Notes: generated from the letters alone by a model not told the origin. DNA of 53,208 nt from Chthoniobacterales bacterium (GCA_019747895.1 JAIEQF010000023.1:1-53208), one strand, 5' to 3'. Counted from the first letter of the stretch, positions 9,092-17,854 are shown. A program made the numbers and translations.

Positions 9092-9126
9092 AGAGAGGGT
9101 TCATTTAGAAAAAAGCAACCCTCTCT
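9092..9126 (+). terminator. Perfect 10-bp hairpin after the unknown gene
   Basis: AGAGAGGGTT (9092-9101) pairs perfectly with AACCCTCTCT (9117-9126) and lies 22 bp after the stop at 9070. An A-rich rather than T-rich tail follows, so intrinsic termination on this strand is possible but not canonical. Confidence 0.5.
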
Positions 9127-9539
9127 GAAAAAAGCACGCATTTGACCGATATCGATCGTTTTTAAGTGCTGGGCATAAGATTATAGCCCCCGAATGGAGT
9201 TGGTAAAAAGCCTTAATTTTAAACTCGTCTTCTACATGATCAGGAGGTTGCTATTAATAGCAGCTTTCTCGCTGCGGGAGGCCAATGATAACTTTCTCTG
9301 TAAAAATTGTTGAATTTTCTTCTCATTTGGAAGTTATTCTAGTATAAACCCTCCATCTTTCCTCCTTTTAAAGTCCCTTCTTCGATTAACAGCGTTATGG
9401 ATTAAGGTTTTTACAGGGGCGAACAAAAAAGATGAAAAAATTTTGAACGTTTTCCTTTCTGAGGAGTCTATTATTTCAGAACGTTAATTTTTCATAAGAT
9501 TGTTTTTAGTGAGTTAAAATTTTTGAACATTTGTTCTTG
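9127..9539. other. AT-rich gap upstream of ddl, no gene seen
   Basis: I see no convincing reading frame, RNA gene or member of the named repeat families here. A short inverted pair AACGTT...AACGTT with CTGA/TCAG inside lies near 9448-9485. A promoter for ddl is expected here or in the following hairpin, but no clear -35/-10 pair stands out. Confidence 0.4.
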
Positions 9540-9601
9540 GCGAGTCACCGCGATCTGTTTTTTGGTTTTTTCAGATCGAGTAACGGTGGCTCGCTTTTTT
9601 T
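9540..9601 (+). terminator. Strong hairpin with T-run upstream of ddl
   Basis: GCGAGTCACCG and CGATCTG pair across a T-rich loop with CAGATCG and CGGTGGCTCGC, followed immediately by seven T. This has the form of an intrinsic terminator reading left to right, ending transcription from the mur side before ddl. A single CACAAAG-family arm (complement TTTGTGTTCTTTGCG) follows before the ddl ATG. Confidence 0.6.
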
Positions 9602-9648
9602 ATCATTTCTTTGTGTTCTTTGCGTTTTTTTGCGGCTATTTTTTTTCT

Positions 9649-10578
9649 ATGACCACATCATCTTTTTCTCTAAAAAATCTTCGCGTCGCTGTTTTTATGG
9701 GAGGTCCTGGAGCCGAGGCAGAAGTTTCTCGTTGGTCTGGAGAAGCTGTTGCTAAGGCGTTGCGAGAGGGAGGTGCTGATGTTATTGTTTGTGACATTCA
9801 AGGAACAAAGGTAGAGATACCAGAAAATATCGACATTGTTTTTGATATCATTCACGGAACATTTGGGGAGGATGGTACCTTGCAAGCGATTTTAGAAGAA
9901 CGCGGGGTTTCTTACACGGGAGCTGGCGTGGAGGGAAGTCGCATGGCCTTTGACAAAATTCTTTCAAAAAAACGTTTTCTGGAAGTAGGTATTCCAACGG
10001 CTTCGTTTGAAATTTTGCAACGTGGTGAACGCCCTAAGATGTTGGTGCCTTACGTCATCAAAGCGCCTCGCGAAGGCTCTACAATAGGAGTTCACATCAT
10101 CAAGGAAAATGATGAATCCGTTATTACAGCAGCCTTGGAAGATTCTTTTAAATATGGCGACACGGTTCTTGTGGAAGAATTTTTTCCTGGACGGGAGTTG
10201 ACGGTAGGAATTTTAGGAGATGATATTTTACCCATTATTGAAATTAAAGCGCAGGAGGGAGTTTACGACTATCAGAACAAGTATACGCCAGGGAAAAGCG
10301 AGCATTTGATTCCCGCTCCACTCGATCCTTCTCAGACAAAAAAAATCCAAGAGACAGCTCTTGCTGCGCATCGTGCGTTGGGCTTAGAAGTTTATTCTCG
10401 TGTCGATATGATTTTGGGCTCCGATGGAAAATTCATTGTGCTTGAAGCCAACACGCTTCCAGGAATGACGCAAACAAGCTTGCTGCCAGATGCAGCGGCT
10501 GTATTTGGGCTCGATTTTACGGCATTATGTGCTAGAATTGTGGAGCTTTCCCTGCAAAGGCTAAAGGCTGAGGGCTGA
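9649..10578 (+). CDS. ddl: D-alanine--D-alanine ligase
   Basis: A 309-residue ATP-grasp enzyme that makes D-Ala-D-Ala for the peptidoglycan stem. The start at 9649 gives MTTSSFSLKNLRVAVFMGG; the upstream frame extension is a low-complexity Phe-rich shadow. Motifs: FMGGPGAEAEVSRWSGEAVA, DIIHGTFGEDGTLQAILE, GVSYTGAGVEGSRMAFDK, VEEFFPGRELTVGIL and the metal-binding VLEANTLPGMTQTSLLP. Length is typical. Its last residues (LKAEG) and the stop are encoded by the start of a 7-bp repeat array (AGGCTGA units), so the array has probably redefined the C-terminus. Confidence 0.95.
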   Translation: MTTSSFSLKNLRVAVFMGGPGAEAEVSRWSGEAVAKALREGGADVIVCDIQGTKVEIPENIDIVFDIIHGTFGEDGTLQAILEERGVSYTGAGVEGSRMAFDKILSKKRFLEVGIPTASFEILQRGERPKMLVPYVIKAPREGSTIGVHIIKENDESVITAALEDSFKYGDTVLVEEFFPGRELTVGILGDDILPIIEIKAQEGVYDYQNKYTPGKSEHLIPAPLDPSQTKKIQETALAAHRALGLEVYSRVDMILGSDGKFIVLEANTLPGMTQTSLLPDAAAVFGLDFTALCARIVELSLQRLKAEG

Positions 10579-10729
10579 AGGTTCGGACTCTTTAACGCGA
10601 AAGTCAATTTTAACTTCAGTATCATTTTTTTCATGAGTTTTTGTTTAGCTTTTTTTGATTCAAGTAAAAACAGAATGATCTTTCTTAGTTTTGTGACCTT
10701 TAGTCTTCAGCCTTCAGCCTTCAGCCTTT
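10557..10729. repeat. Mirrored 7-bp repeat arrays between ddl and ftsQ
   Basis: The left array (10557-10585) is built of AGGCTGA/AGGCTAA units. The right array (10695-10729) is built of TCAGCCT units, the reverse complement. About 110 bp of non-coding DNA lies between. The left array encodes the ddl C-terminus; the right ends one base before the ftsQ ATG. Confidence 0.8.
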
Positions 10730-10730
10730 C

Positions 10731-11651
10731 ATGACTCGCCGCTCTACTTCCAATCGTCGTCCCAACACTCTTCGTCGTAAGAGGTCGCATCATCTTCTCG
10801 AGGTTAAGATGCGTACTGATACTGTCCGTCGTCAAAAAAGCCGGAAGTTTTTTGGAATTTTTTTAAAGATCGCTTGCTTCTTTGTCTTATTGGGCGCGAC
10901 TTATTTTGGAGGTGCGTTCTTGCTTGATAAATTCTTTTTTAGAAATCCTGATTACAATATTCAAAAGGTCCAAGCCTCTTTAGATGATGTCTTGACGCTT
11001 CCAGAGTTAGAATCAGCGATAGGATTGCACGAGGGAATGAATATTTTTAATTTTCATTTAGGGGCAGCTGAAAAAATTTTGAGCGCTTTTCCAGAAGTTA
11101 AAAAAGCTCATGTGGAGCGTATCTTGCCAAGTACGATTCAAATTACGTTAGAACGGCGCATTCCCATTTTGCGCTTGGCGGCCTCTCCTGAAGATGCTTT
11201 TGTTCCTGGGCAAAGCTTCGTGATTGATGAAGATGGTATAGTGCTGTCTCCTTCTAAGCTCAATGCTTCTCTGCTTGAGTTGCCAACTATTGAAGGTCTT
11301 TCTCTCGCTGACATTCATTTGGGCCAACCCTTGCAAGATGAAAAGCGGCCCTTTATTTTAGCTCTTTGGAAAGCGCTCAATAATTCTGGCAATACGCTCA
11401 TCACGATGCGGTCTATCGATTTTTCGCGAGGTTATTGGGCTGTGGTAACTGATATTAATAAGACGCAGTATACCTTCGGCCCAGAACATCTCTCTGCACA
11501 GTTGGAGCGTCTTCAAAAATTATTGTCCTACTGCCAAGAAAATGACAGGCAATTGGAGACAGCTAATCTTATCTTGGAGTATAATACGCCGGTTACCTTT
11601 CGACCTAATGGCGAGGCGACTTCGTTAGCTTCTGTTAAAACTGCTCATTAG
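10731..11651 (+). CDS. ftsQ: FtsQ/DivIB-type cell division protein
   Basis: A 306-residue bitopic inner-membrane protein of the divisome, linking early and late division proteins. There is a very basic cytoplasmic N-terminus of about 45 residues (many Arg/Lys), one membrane segment at about 46-70 (IFLKIACFFVLLGATYFGG), then a POTRA domain beginning YNIQKVQASLDDVLTL and continuing through FPEVKKAHVERILPSTIQI, and the FtsQ beta domain to the end. Identification rests on this architecture and on the position just before ftsA. The ATG follows a 7-bp repeat array by one base. Confidence 0.85.
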   Translation: MTRRSTSNRRPNTLRRKRSHHLLEVKMRTDTVRRQKSRKFFGIFLKIACFFVLLGATYFGGAFLLDKFFFRNPDYNIQKVQASLDDVLTLPELESAIGLHEGMNIFNFHLGAAEKILSAFPEVKKAHVERILPSTIQITLERRIPILRLAASPEDAFVPGQSFVIDEDGIVLSPSKLNASLLELPTIEGLSLADIHLGQPLQDEKRPFILALWKALNNSGNTLITMRSIDFSRGYWAVVTDINKTQYTFGPEHLSAQLERLQKLLSYCQENDRQLETANLILEYNTPVTFRPNGEATSLASVKTAH

Positions 11652-11667
11652 ATTCGTTACTTTTTAT

Positions 11668-12885
11668 ATGGCGCGCGAACAACTTTTTGTCGGTCTTGAA
11701 ATCGGTACTACCAAAATTTGTGTGGTGGTTTCAGAATCGCTGCCCGATGGATCTATTCATATTTTAGGAGTAGGCGAAACTCCCTCTCGCGGTGTTCGCA
11801 AGGGTGAGATTATTGATTTTTCCAGCGTTTCAGAGTGTGTTCGAGAGGCTATCATTGATGCAGAAGAAAAAAGTAATGTTGAGATTAGGAGTGTGTGGGT
11901 TGCTATCTCTGGTGCTCATTTACAAAGTTTTAATAATCGTGGGACGCTGATCCTGCCTGAAGATCACAATGCTATTAATGATGAAGATCTGCGCATGGTG
12001 GAAATGAATGCGAAGGAAGTGATTCTTCCTCCTAGCAATGCCTTTCTGCACACCATCATTCAAAACTATCACGTCGACGGAAATAAAAACGTGATTAACC
12101 CTGAGGGGATGATGGGATCTAGACTGGATGCTGATTTTCACATTGTTCATGGTGTAAAGACACGCATCCAAAATACACTTCGTTGTCTCGAGAATATGAA
12201 ATTAGATGTCGAAGATGTGGTGATGAACTCGCTCGCTTCAGCACAGGTTGTCCTCACGCAGCATCAAAAAGATTTGGGAGCTCTTGTTGTTGATATTGGA
12301 GGGGGAACTACGGATTTTATTGTTTATGTTGATGGTGCGGTGCGTCACAGTGGCGTCTTGGCGTTAGGAGGCGATCATATTACAAATGATGTCTCCATTG
12401 GATTGCGCCTACCTATTGTTCGTGCGGAGTTACTCAAAATTGAAGAAGGTTGTGCTTTGCCGCCAGAGCGTTCACTAGGAGGAAAAATTAATTTAAAAAA
12501 CGATCCGGGATTTTCTGGATGTGAAATTGATCGCAAGGCTCTCGATACCGTAATTCATGCTCGCATGAATGAAATATTACAGTTGCTCAAACGAGAAGTT
12601 GAACGAGGCTGCCATCTCGATCTTTTGGGGGCAGGTGTTATGCTGACAGGCGGTTGTACCCGCTTAAAAGGGATAGCGAGCCTCGCTAAAGAAATTTTTC
12701 AGTTGCCTGTTCAAGTAACAACAATGGACAACCTTTCTGGGCCCACTTCAACGTTTGAAAACCCTCAATATTCGACAGCTATTGGCCTCACCAAATATGC
12801 CAATGCGGTTTACAGCCAAATTCCGGAGGAGACCTTCTTTTCTAAAATTACAAATACATTGGGGGGGCTTTTTAGACGCCGTTAA
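11668..12885 (+). CDS. ftsA: FtsA, actin-like divisome protein
   Basis: A 405-residue actin-fold ATPase that tethers FtsZ filaments to the membrane. Phosphate-1 loop VGLEIGTTKICVVV at about 8-21, phosphate-2 VVDIGGGTTDFIVY, adenosine motif MLTGGCTRLKG, and a 1C domain between about residues 85 and 165. The last residues (FSKITNTLGGLFRRR) form the typical amphipathic membrane-targeting helix. Length and all nucleotide motifs are normal, in contrast to the FtsZ-like partner downstream. It lies 16 bp after ftsQ and is presumably co-transcribed. Confidence 0.95.
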   Translation: MAREQLFVGLEIGTTKICVVVSESLPDGSIHILGVGETPSRGVRKGEIIDFSSVSECVREAIIDAEEKSNVEIRSVWVAISGAHLQSFNNRGTLILPEDHNAINDEDLRMVEMNAKEVILPPSNAFLHTIIQNYHVDGNKNVINPEGMMGSRLDADFHIVHGVKTRIQNTLRCLENMKLDVEDVVMNSLASAQVVLTQHQKDLGALVVDIGGGTTDFIVYVDGAVRHSGVLALGGDHITNDVSIGLRLPIVRAELLKIEEGCALPPERSLGGKINLKNDPGFSGCEIDRKALDTVIHARMNEILQLLKREVERGCHLDLLGAGVMLTGGCTRLKGIASLAKEIFQLPVQVTTMDNLSGPTSTFENPQYSTAIGLTKYANAVYSQIPEETFFSKITNTLGGLFRRR

Positions 12886-12954
12886 GCTTTAGTTTGAAAA
12901 TAATTTTTTAGAATGAATATTTATTTTTCACTCTACCCAACATTTGTAGTGTTT

Positions 12955-13133
12955 TCAGGCTATAAGCTGTAGGTAAAGTAAGACCTGCGGCACAGAACGA
13001 TCAATTTTTTTAGCTATAAACTTCAAAATTCTAATTTATTTCAAAAATGAAGCGTTGTATTTTAACTTTTAACCTCAAGCGGCACGAGGCATTGTCTGAC
13101 CTACAGGCTATAGCCTATAGCCTACAGCCTATC
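12955..13133. repeat. Mirrored repeat arrays between ftsA and ftsZ
   Basis: Left segment AGGCTATAAGCTGTAGGT (12957-12974) mirrors ACCTACAGGCTATAGCCT at 13098-13116, and the right array continues in 7-bp CTATAGC/CTACAGC units to 13133, three bases before the ftsZ ATG. About 120 bp of AT-rich DNA lies between. I see no gene in the 250-bp gap. Confidence 0.75.
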
Positions 13134-13135
13134 TT

Positions 13136-14362
13136 ATGAGTTGCCGCATTGTTGGGGTAGGAAATGCAGGAGGTAATTTTTTAGATCGCCTCTTGCTCAA
13201 CAATCCTTTTTTTTCAGGATTAGTTGCTATTAATAATGATCTCGATGCACTGACCTCTTCTGTCGTTCCTATGCAGCTCGCCCTGCCTCCTGAACAAGAG
13301 CTGCTCACTGCTTTGGAACAAGTGCTGCCTCAATTTGAAGCGGAAATTCAAGAGGCCTCCGTGATTCTTTTTTGTGCAGGACTCGGTGGAGAAACAGCCT
13401 CAACGCTTCTTCCTCATTTAGCAGCAGCAGCAAAAAAAGCGAAAAAACTGACATTGGCCTGTGTGACCCAACCGTTTTCTTTTGAAGGAAAGCGAGCTCT
13501 TTCATTAGCTGTTGAAGCGATTTCTTCCTTAAAAAAAATTTGCGATGGAGTGGTGATTCTTGATAACAATCGATTCGCTTCTTCCAGCGCTTCCAAGGCA
13601 GCGTTGGGTGAAACCTTCACTGCTTCTGATGAAGCCATGCAAGTGTTTCTTCCTAATATGTTGGCCATGCTTTCCAGTAAAGGCCCCGTGCGAATTAATC
13701 GCTCTCATTTGTTGAAGGCGCTCTCACGGGCAGAAGAAAAAATTTATTTTGGATATGGTCAAGCCTCGGGTTCTAATCGCCTTCACGAAGCGGTGGAGCG
13801 TCTGTTCAAAAGCCCTCAGCTTCAGGGAGGGCGTGTCTTAGCGAAGTGCTCTGCTATTTTTATGCAGCTGCGAGGACCTAAAGATCTTTCGTTTGCAGAG
13901 GCTCAAGCTGCGATGCAAGAAGTAGAGCGCGTCGTTGGCGAGGAGTCTGACATTCAACTCAGTGTGAGTGCGGAAGAGCCAGCTGGCGCAGCATTGCAGA
14001 TTTTTATTTTGGCTGTTGAAGAAAAAGCAGAAAAAAAAGAGGTCGTTCCTAACGTGGAAAAAATTCCAGCTTCTGTTCCTAAAAAATCAGAACCATCGGA
14101 GCCATCGCCCGCTGCACCTCTTCCTAAGCCATCTGTAAAAGAACTTCCCTTGGATCTTCCTGAACTGAATCTTTCTGAAGAAATTTTGGAATTTCAAAAA
14201 CCAGCAACTGCTAAATCAGTAACTAAAGTGAAACAGATGCAAGGTGCTCTCAATTTCACAGCTGCACAACGCGGTCGTTTTGATAAAAGCGAACCGACAA
14301 TTGTGGAGGGAGAAGATTTGGATACGCCGACGTATCTTAGGTTGGGATTGAAGCTTTCTTAA
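13136..14362 (+). CDS. ftsZ: Divergent FtsZ-like protein lacking key GTPase residues
   Basis: A 408-residue tubulin-superfamily protein right after ftsA. The N-terminal loop GVGNAGGN (7-14), INNDLDAL (32-39) and VTQPFSFEGKRA (110-121) follow FtsZ closely. The signature GGGTGTG is GGETAST (84-90), losing three glycines. The T7 loop aligns without gaps to NVDFADV as RINRSHL (186-192), so both catalytic aspartates are replaced (Asn188, His191). The linker is Pro/Lys/Glu-rich (about 300-385) and the C-terminal peptide is conserved (DTPTYLR), the part that binds FtsA. Divergent FtsZ is known in Verrucomicrobiota; here reduced or absent GTP hydrolysis is inferred. It may be the only FtsZ or a paralogue. 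Confidence 0.85.
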   Translation: MSCRIVGVGNAGGNFLDRLLLNNPFFSGLVAINNDLDALTSSVVPMQLALPPEQELLTALEQVLPQFEAEIQEASVILFCAGLGGETASTLLPHLAAAAKKAKKLTLACVTQPFSFEGKRALSLAVEAISSLKKICDGVVILDNNRFASSSASKAALGETFTASDEAMQVFLPNMLAMLSSKGPVRINRSHLLKALSRAEEKIYFGYGQASGSNRLHEAVERLFKSPQLQGGRVLAKCSAIFMQLRGPKDLSFAEAQAAMQEVERVVGEESDIQLSVSAEEPAGAALQIFILAVEEKAEKKEVVPNVEKIPASVPKKSEPSEPSPAAPLPKPSVKELPLDLPELNLSEEILEFQKPATAKSVTKVKQMQGALNFTAAQRGRFDKSEPTIVEGEDLDTPTYLRLGLKLS

Positions 14363-14365
14363 GTA

Positions 14366-14458
14366 AGAAAGAGAACACAAAAATTTTTTTATAAAAAAAT
14401 CTTTTTGTGCTCTTTGTGTGCGGCCTTAGCCACTTTGTGATCTTTGTGGTGAATTTTT
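14366..14458. repeat. CACAAAG-family module (D), between convergent ftsZ and cbiX
   Basis: AAAGAGAACACAAAAA is mirrored by TTTTTGTGCTCTTT around a T/A-rich centre, then CACTTTGTGATCTTTGTGG follows. It fills the gap between two convergent genes and could serve as a bidirectional terminator. Related modules lie at 17853, 19681, 21361, 38828 and 47156. Confidence 0.7.
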
Positions 14459-14468
14459 TCTTCTGTTT

Positions 14469-15269
14469 TTACTCAGTTGCAAAGCAACTGGTAGCCTGAT
14501 CCAAAATCACCTCTACCATCATCGGCTCGGTGCCGATCGAACTGGCGTAGTAGAGTGTTTTTCCACGAAGGTGATAGGGATTGCGACGGAACACTTCTGC
14601 TTGGCTTGCTGCCGGGCCTATTTCTTTTTCGATGCCGAGTAAGACAGGAATATCTTGATAGCTGTGGAGCCCATCGCTGATAAAGAATGGAACAACGACA
14701 ACATGCTGTTGTGAGGAGAGGCTATCCCAATCGCTGATGAGCGGCGCCTCTTCCATGTAGGCTGGGAGGACCTCTGCGTAACGATTCATTTTTTGAATGA
14801 GAGCCACTTGATCTTTGGCAGCTTTAGCGGAATTTTCATTCAGCGCTGTTCCGTGTCCTACAATAAAAAGTGTTGTTTGATCGGGAGGAACGTTGGGAGC
14901 TGTCTCCTGAGCTCGTTGGAGGAGAGCTTGTGTCATCAAGGGGTGAATTCCAACAGGATCGGCGTAGAAAATTTTTTGAGAACCGCGATGAGTAATACTC
15001 CCGTTTAATTCGAGTTCACGTGGAATAACTTTTTGAGTGAAGTAACCTTCGCTGATAAAATTAGGAACCACAATCACTGTGTTACTCTTGATGCCGTAGA
15101 GCACTTCTCGGAGCGATGGTTCTTCTTTCCAAAAGGCGCAACGCACTTCTTCAAAAATTCCTCGCTGCCTGATGGTGTCAGCATGTTCATGAGTTGGCTC
15201 AGAGGAGTCAGGGTTTTCTGTTGAGCCGTGACCGACGATGATGAGGGTTGTATCTTTGAAGTGATGCAT
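14469..15269 (-). CDS. CbiX/SirB-type chelatase, two-domain
   Basis: A 266-residue protein with two tandem class II chelatase halves. Each begins with a strand and a His-Gly motif (LIIVGHGSTEN near residue 10, LFIVGHGTALNEN near 135) followed by VPNFISEGYFT or VPFFISDGLHSYQD. These are the metal-binding and substrate-pocket elements of sirohydrochlorin cobalto/ferrochelatases. It probably inserts Fe or Co into a tetrapyrrole; which metal cannot be told from sequence. It follows the cysteine-cluster gene by 6 bp, so the two form an operon. The occurrence of hemW elsewhere in the window fits tetrapyrrole chemistry. Confidence 0.75.
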   Translation of the reverse strand: MHHFKDTTLIIVGHGSTENPDSSEPTHEHADTIRQRGIFEEVRCAFWKEEPSLREVLYGIKSNTVIVVPNFISEGYFTQKVIPRELELNGSITHRGSQKIFYADPVGIHPLMTQALLQRAQETAPNVPPDQTTLFIVGHGTALNENSAKAAKDQVALIQKMNRYAEVLPAYMEEAPLISDWDSLSSQQHVVVVPFFISDGLHSYQDIPVLLGIEKEIGPAASQAEVFRRNPYHLRGKTLYYASSIGTEPMMVEVILDQATSCFATE

Positions 15270-15275
15270 GTTGTT

Positions 15276-15740
15276 CTAGTAACGTAAATCTTTTAGCGCT
15301 TCTCCCACAGCAGAGTGTAGATCGCGTGAGCCCGTTCCATCAAGCTTCTGGTCGATTTCTTCAAGACGATGAATGAGATCAACAACTTCTTTGCGGGCGT
15401 AGGGTCCTCCTGCCGCTTGGCAAAAATGGGTACGACAGCCAAAGGGACGATCTTGATAAATCAAACAGCGTGATGTTCTCGGATGAAGAAGACTGCAAGC
15501 GCCATCGACTCTTTTTGGCATCTCCTTGCGGCCTGTGTTGCGAACAGCTTTGGCAGCCACTAAGGCTTCCCCTTTCGTAAGATAAGGTGTTTCTCCCGTG
15601 AGTACAAAATGACAGCACTCGGTTTTGAGTGTGCAATTTCGTTCGATCGGACGTTCTGCTAAATCACGATAGATCTCTTTTACTGCAGCAATAGCAGAGG
15701 CATTGTCGAAATAAGCGGAAGATTTTTTGGCGCGATGCAT
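15276..15740 (-). CDS. YkgJ-family cysteine cluster protein
   Basis: A 154-residue protein with the metal-binding cysteine pattern of the YkgJ/UPF0153 family: CTLKTECCHF near the N-terminus, GACSLL, SRCLIYQDRPFGCRTHFC in the middle. The family is thought to bind zinc or an iron-sulfur cluster; no defined reaction is known. It is the first gene of a two-gene operon with the CbiX-type chelatase, which hints at a role in metal handling, by inference only. The start at 15740 (MHRAKKSSAYFDN) is the only ATG before the conserved region. Confidence 0.75.
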   Translation of the reverse strand: MHRAKKSSAYFDNASAIAAVKEIYRDLAERPIERNCTLKTECCHFVLTGETPYLTKGEALVAAKAVRNTGRKEMPKRVDGACSLLHPRTSRCLIYQDRPFGCRTHFCQAAGGPYARKEVVDLIHRLEEIDQKLDGTGSRDLHSAVGEALKDLRY

Positions 15741-15817
15741 AGACTTACCTTAGCTGTAAGGATCTAAGTGAGAAAGCCAAGACTTGTGATTTATTTTTAT
15801 TCTAGTAAAAAAGAGGC

Positions 15818-16471
15818 ATGAAATTTTTAAAATATTCTACAGCTTTTCTAGGTCTTCTTTTCTTATTCACGGGATGCGCTCAACTAAATCGCATGTATGA
15901 TCAGCCTGCTTACAAGCCTCATGATCCTTCCAAAGTTGTGGTAAAAGTCTCTCTTGATCAGCAAATGGTTTATGTCATGGAGGGAAAACGGCCTCTGCTC
16001 GTCACTGCCTGCTGTGTTGGGATTCCTAGCCGTCCAACGCCGAAAGGAAATTTTGAAGTCACTCGCAAAGAGCGGAACAAGCGTTCTGGAAGTTATGGGT
16101 TTTGCATTTTCAAAGATCAAATCAAGGCAGTCGAAGCTGGACATGGCTCTGGTCACTATGTTGGTTATCCCATGCCTTACTGGGTTGAATTTGCACCTGG
16201 CTACGGCTTCCATCAAGGTTGGGTCTGGCCCATTCCGCGGAGCCATGGTTGCATCCGTCTTCATGCCAATGATGCAGGAAAATTTTTTCAACTCGTAAGA
16301 GTCGGAACACCGATCAAAATTGCTAAGACTCAACCTGAGGATAATACCTTGGGGGTAAAATTTGGTCGTCCTAAAGATTACAATTCTCCAGATGCTCCTT
16401 CGACAACGTTAGTTTCTCCAAGTTATTTCGAGCAGCTCAAAAAAGAATTCTTAATAGAGGCTAAAGACTAA
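15818..16471 (+). CDS. L,D-transpeptidase (YkuD) lipoprotein
   Basis: A 217-residue envelope enzyme. N-terminal lipoprotein signal with lipobox LFTGC (Cys20), then a YkuD catalytic domain beginning KVVVKVSLDQQMVYVMEGK. The active site HQGWVWPIPRSHGCIRLH carries the catalytic His and Cys of the HX14-17SHGCxR signature. Such enzymes make 3-3 cross-links in peptidoglycan or attach proteins to it. This may matter because the class A PBP in this window has a damaged transpeptidase site. GAGG precedes the ATG. Its last residues (EAKD) and stop come from a 7-bp repeat array. Confidence 0.88.
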   Translation: MKFLKYSTAFLGLLFLFTGCAQLNRMYDQPAYKPHDPSKVVVKVSLDQQMVYVMEGKRPLLVTACCVGIPSRPTPKGNFEVTRKERNKRSGSYGFCIFKDQIKAVEAGHGSGHYVGYPMPYWVEFAPGYGFHQGWVWPIPRSHGCIRLHANDAGKFFQLVRVGTPIKIAKTQPEDNTLGVKFGRPKDYNSPDAPSTTLVSPSYFEQLKKEFLIEAKD

Positions 16472-16660
16472 AGGCTGAAGGCTAAAGGCTGCGTTTAGTG
16501 ATGCAGTTAATTTAAAAAATAAAATCTAGTTTTTCTGAGCAATAAATTGCCTGAGGGTTTTTTAAATGCTTATTCTTTGAACTAGAATAAAGTAACAAAA
16601 AGCAAAATGAATGGCATAAAAAATATCCTTCAGCCTTCAGCCCTCAGTCTTCAGCCTCCG
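16456..16660. repeat. Mirrored 7-bp repeat arrays between the L,D-transpeptidase gene and ispH
   Basis: The left array (16456-16492) has AGGCTAA/AGGCTGA units and contains the stop of the upstream gene. The right array (16628-16657) has TCAGCCT-like units and encodes residues of the IspH N-terminus. The 135-bp gap between the genes holds no gene. Confidence 0.8.
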
Positions 16661-17854
16661 CCTTCGGCGCAACGCATCAATCTGCGCACTCCTGAAGTGA
16701 TGCTGGAGGTTCAAGCTAAGGTTGAACAACACTATCAAAGTTCTCTTGTCGAAAAAATTCGTGCAGAGGGAGGTGTTTTTGAAGTTGGAAAAACACATTT
16801 TTATTTAGCTAAACAATTTGGTTTTTGCTACGGCGTTGAACGAGCGATCGACTTGGCTTATGCAGCCCGAAAAGTTTTTCCAGAGGCGCAACTTTTTTTA
16901 GTGGGAGAGATTATTCATAATCCTGAAGTTAATGGACAGATGGCTGCTTTAGGAATCCAAAATCTTTTTGATCGAGAACATCCTATATCACTTGATGCTC
17001 TTCAACCAGAAGATGTCGTGATTCTACCAGCATTTGGAGCAGAGACTTCGATGATTGAAAAAATCAAAGAGCGTGGCTGTCGCGTTGTCGATACGACTTG
17101 CGGCGATGTCATGAGTGTTTGGAAACGAGTGCGACAGAATGCGGCGGAGCAGGTGACCTCGATCATTCACGGGAAAGCAGCACATGAAGAGACCAGGGCT
17201 ACGGCCTCTCGAGCCCTTGGCAAGGGAGAGGGGCATTACCTTATTGTTTTTAATTTGGAAGAGGCTGATGCCGTTTGTGATTACATTATACACGGAGGAG
17301 ACAAAAAAATATTTTTAAAAAAATTTGAGGGAGCTCTTTCAGCTGGATTTGATCCCGACCTCCATCTTCAGCGCATCGGTGTTGCAAATCAAACAACGAT
17401 GCTCCGCGGTGAGACCGAAGAAGTGCAACGTCGTCTTCGTGATGCGATTGAAAAACGTGATGGAAGTGATAAAAATTTTAGATTCTTTGATACTATCTGT
17501 GGTGCCACTCAAGAGCGACAAGATGCCTTGATGGTGCTCTTGGAAAGGCCTCTCGATTTTCTCCTCGTCATTGGCGGCTACAATAGTTCTAACACCACGC
17601 ACCTTGCAGAAATTGGTGAAAAAAAATTGCCAACTTATTTTATTCGTAACCAAGGATGCTTAGAGAGTGACATGCGCTTGAAGCATTTTGATCTGCATCA
17701 ACAGCGCGAAGTCGTTACTGAAAAAATGTGGATGAATAAACCGCTCGGCGAACCGCTTTCTGTAGGCGTCACAGCTGGTGCCTCTTGTCCGAATAGCTTG
17801 ATTGAAGAAGTAATCAAGCGTGTCTTGGAATTGCGTGGGGAAGAAAATAATTAA
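16607..17854 (+). CDS. ispH: 4-hydroxy-3-methylbut-2-enyl diphosphate reductase
   Basis: A 415-residue Fe-S enzyme of the last step of the MEP isoprenoid pathway, making IPP and DMAPP. The three cluster cysteines are visible: FGFCYGV (Cys74), DTTCGDV (Cys165) and DTICGATQER (Cys298). Other motifs are LVGEIIHNPEVN, VANQTTMLRGET and the C-terminal TAGASCPNSLIEEVI. It is longer than the E. coli enzyme, with an N-terminal section INLRTPEVMLEV before the catalytic domain that I associate with Verrucomicrobia-type IspH. Residues about 8-17 (LQPSALSLQP) are encoded by a 7-bp repeat array, so the true start may have been moved by it. Confidence 0.93.
   Translation: MNGIKNILQPSALSLQPPPSAQRINLRTPEVMLEVQAKVEQHYQSSLVEKIRAEGGVFEVGKTHFYLAKQFGFCYGVERAIDLAYAARKVFPEAQLFLVGEIIHNPEVNGQMAALGIQNLFDREHPISLDALQPEDVVILPAFGAETSMIEKIKERGCRVVDTTCGDVMSVWKRVRQNAAEQVTSIIHGKAAHEETRATASRALGKGEGHYLIVFNLEEADAVCDYIIHGGDKKIFLKKFEGALSAGFDPDLHLQRIGVANQTTMLRGETEEVQRRLRDAIEKRDGSDKNFRFFDTICGATQERQDALMVLLERPLDFLLVIGGYNSSNTTHLAEIGEKKLPTYFIRNQGCLESDMRLKHFDLHQQREVVTEKMWMNKPLGEPLSVGVTAGASCPNSLIEEVIKRVLELRGEENN

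Noticed and set aside
10557-10729. CRISPR array
   Set aside because: The 7-bp period has no spacers, the units are mirrored and no cas genes are present; the same applies to the other arrays.
13136-14362. Bacterial tubulin (BtubA/B) as known in Prosthecobacter
   Set aside because: The position after ftsA, the FtsZ-like VTQPFSFEGKRA block and the FtsZ C-terminal peptide point to FtsZ; there is no tubulin C-terminal domain.
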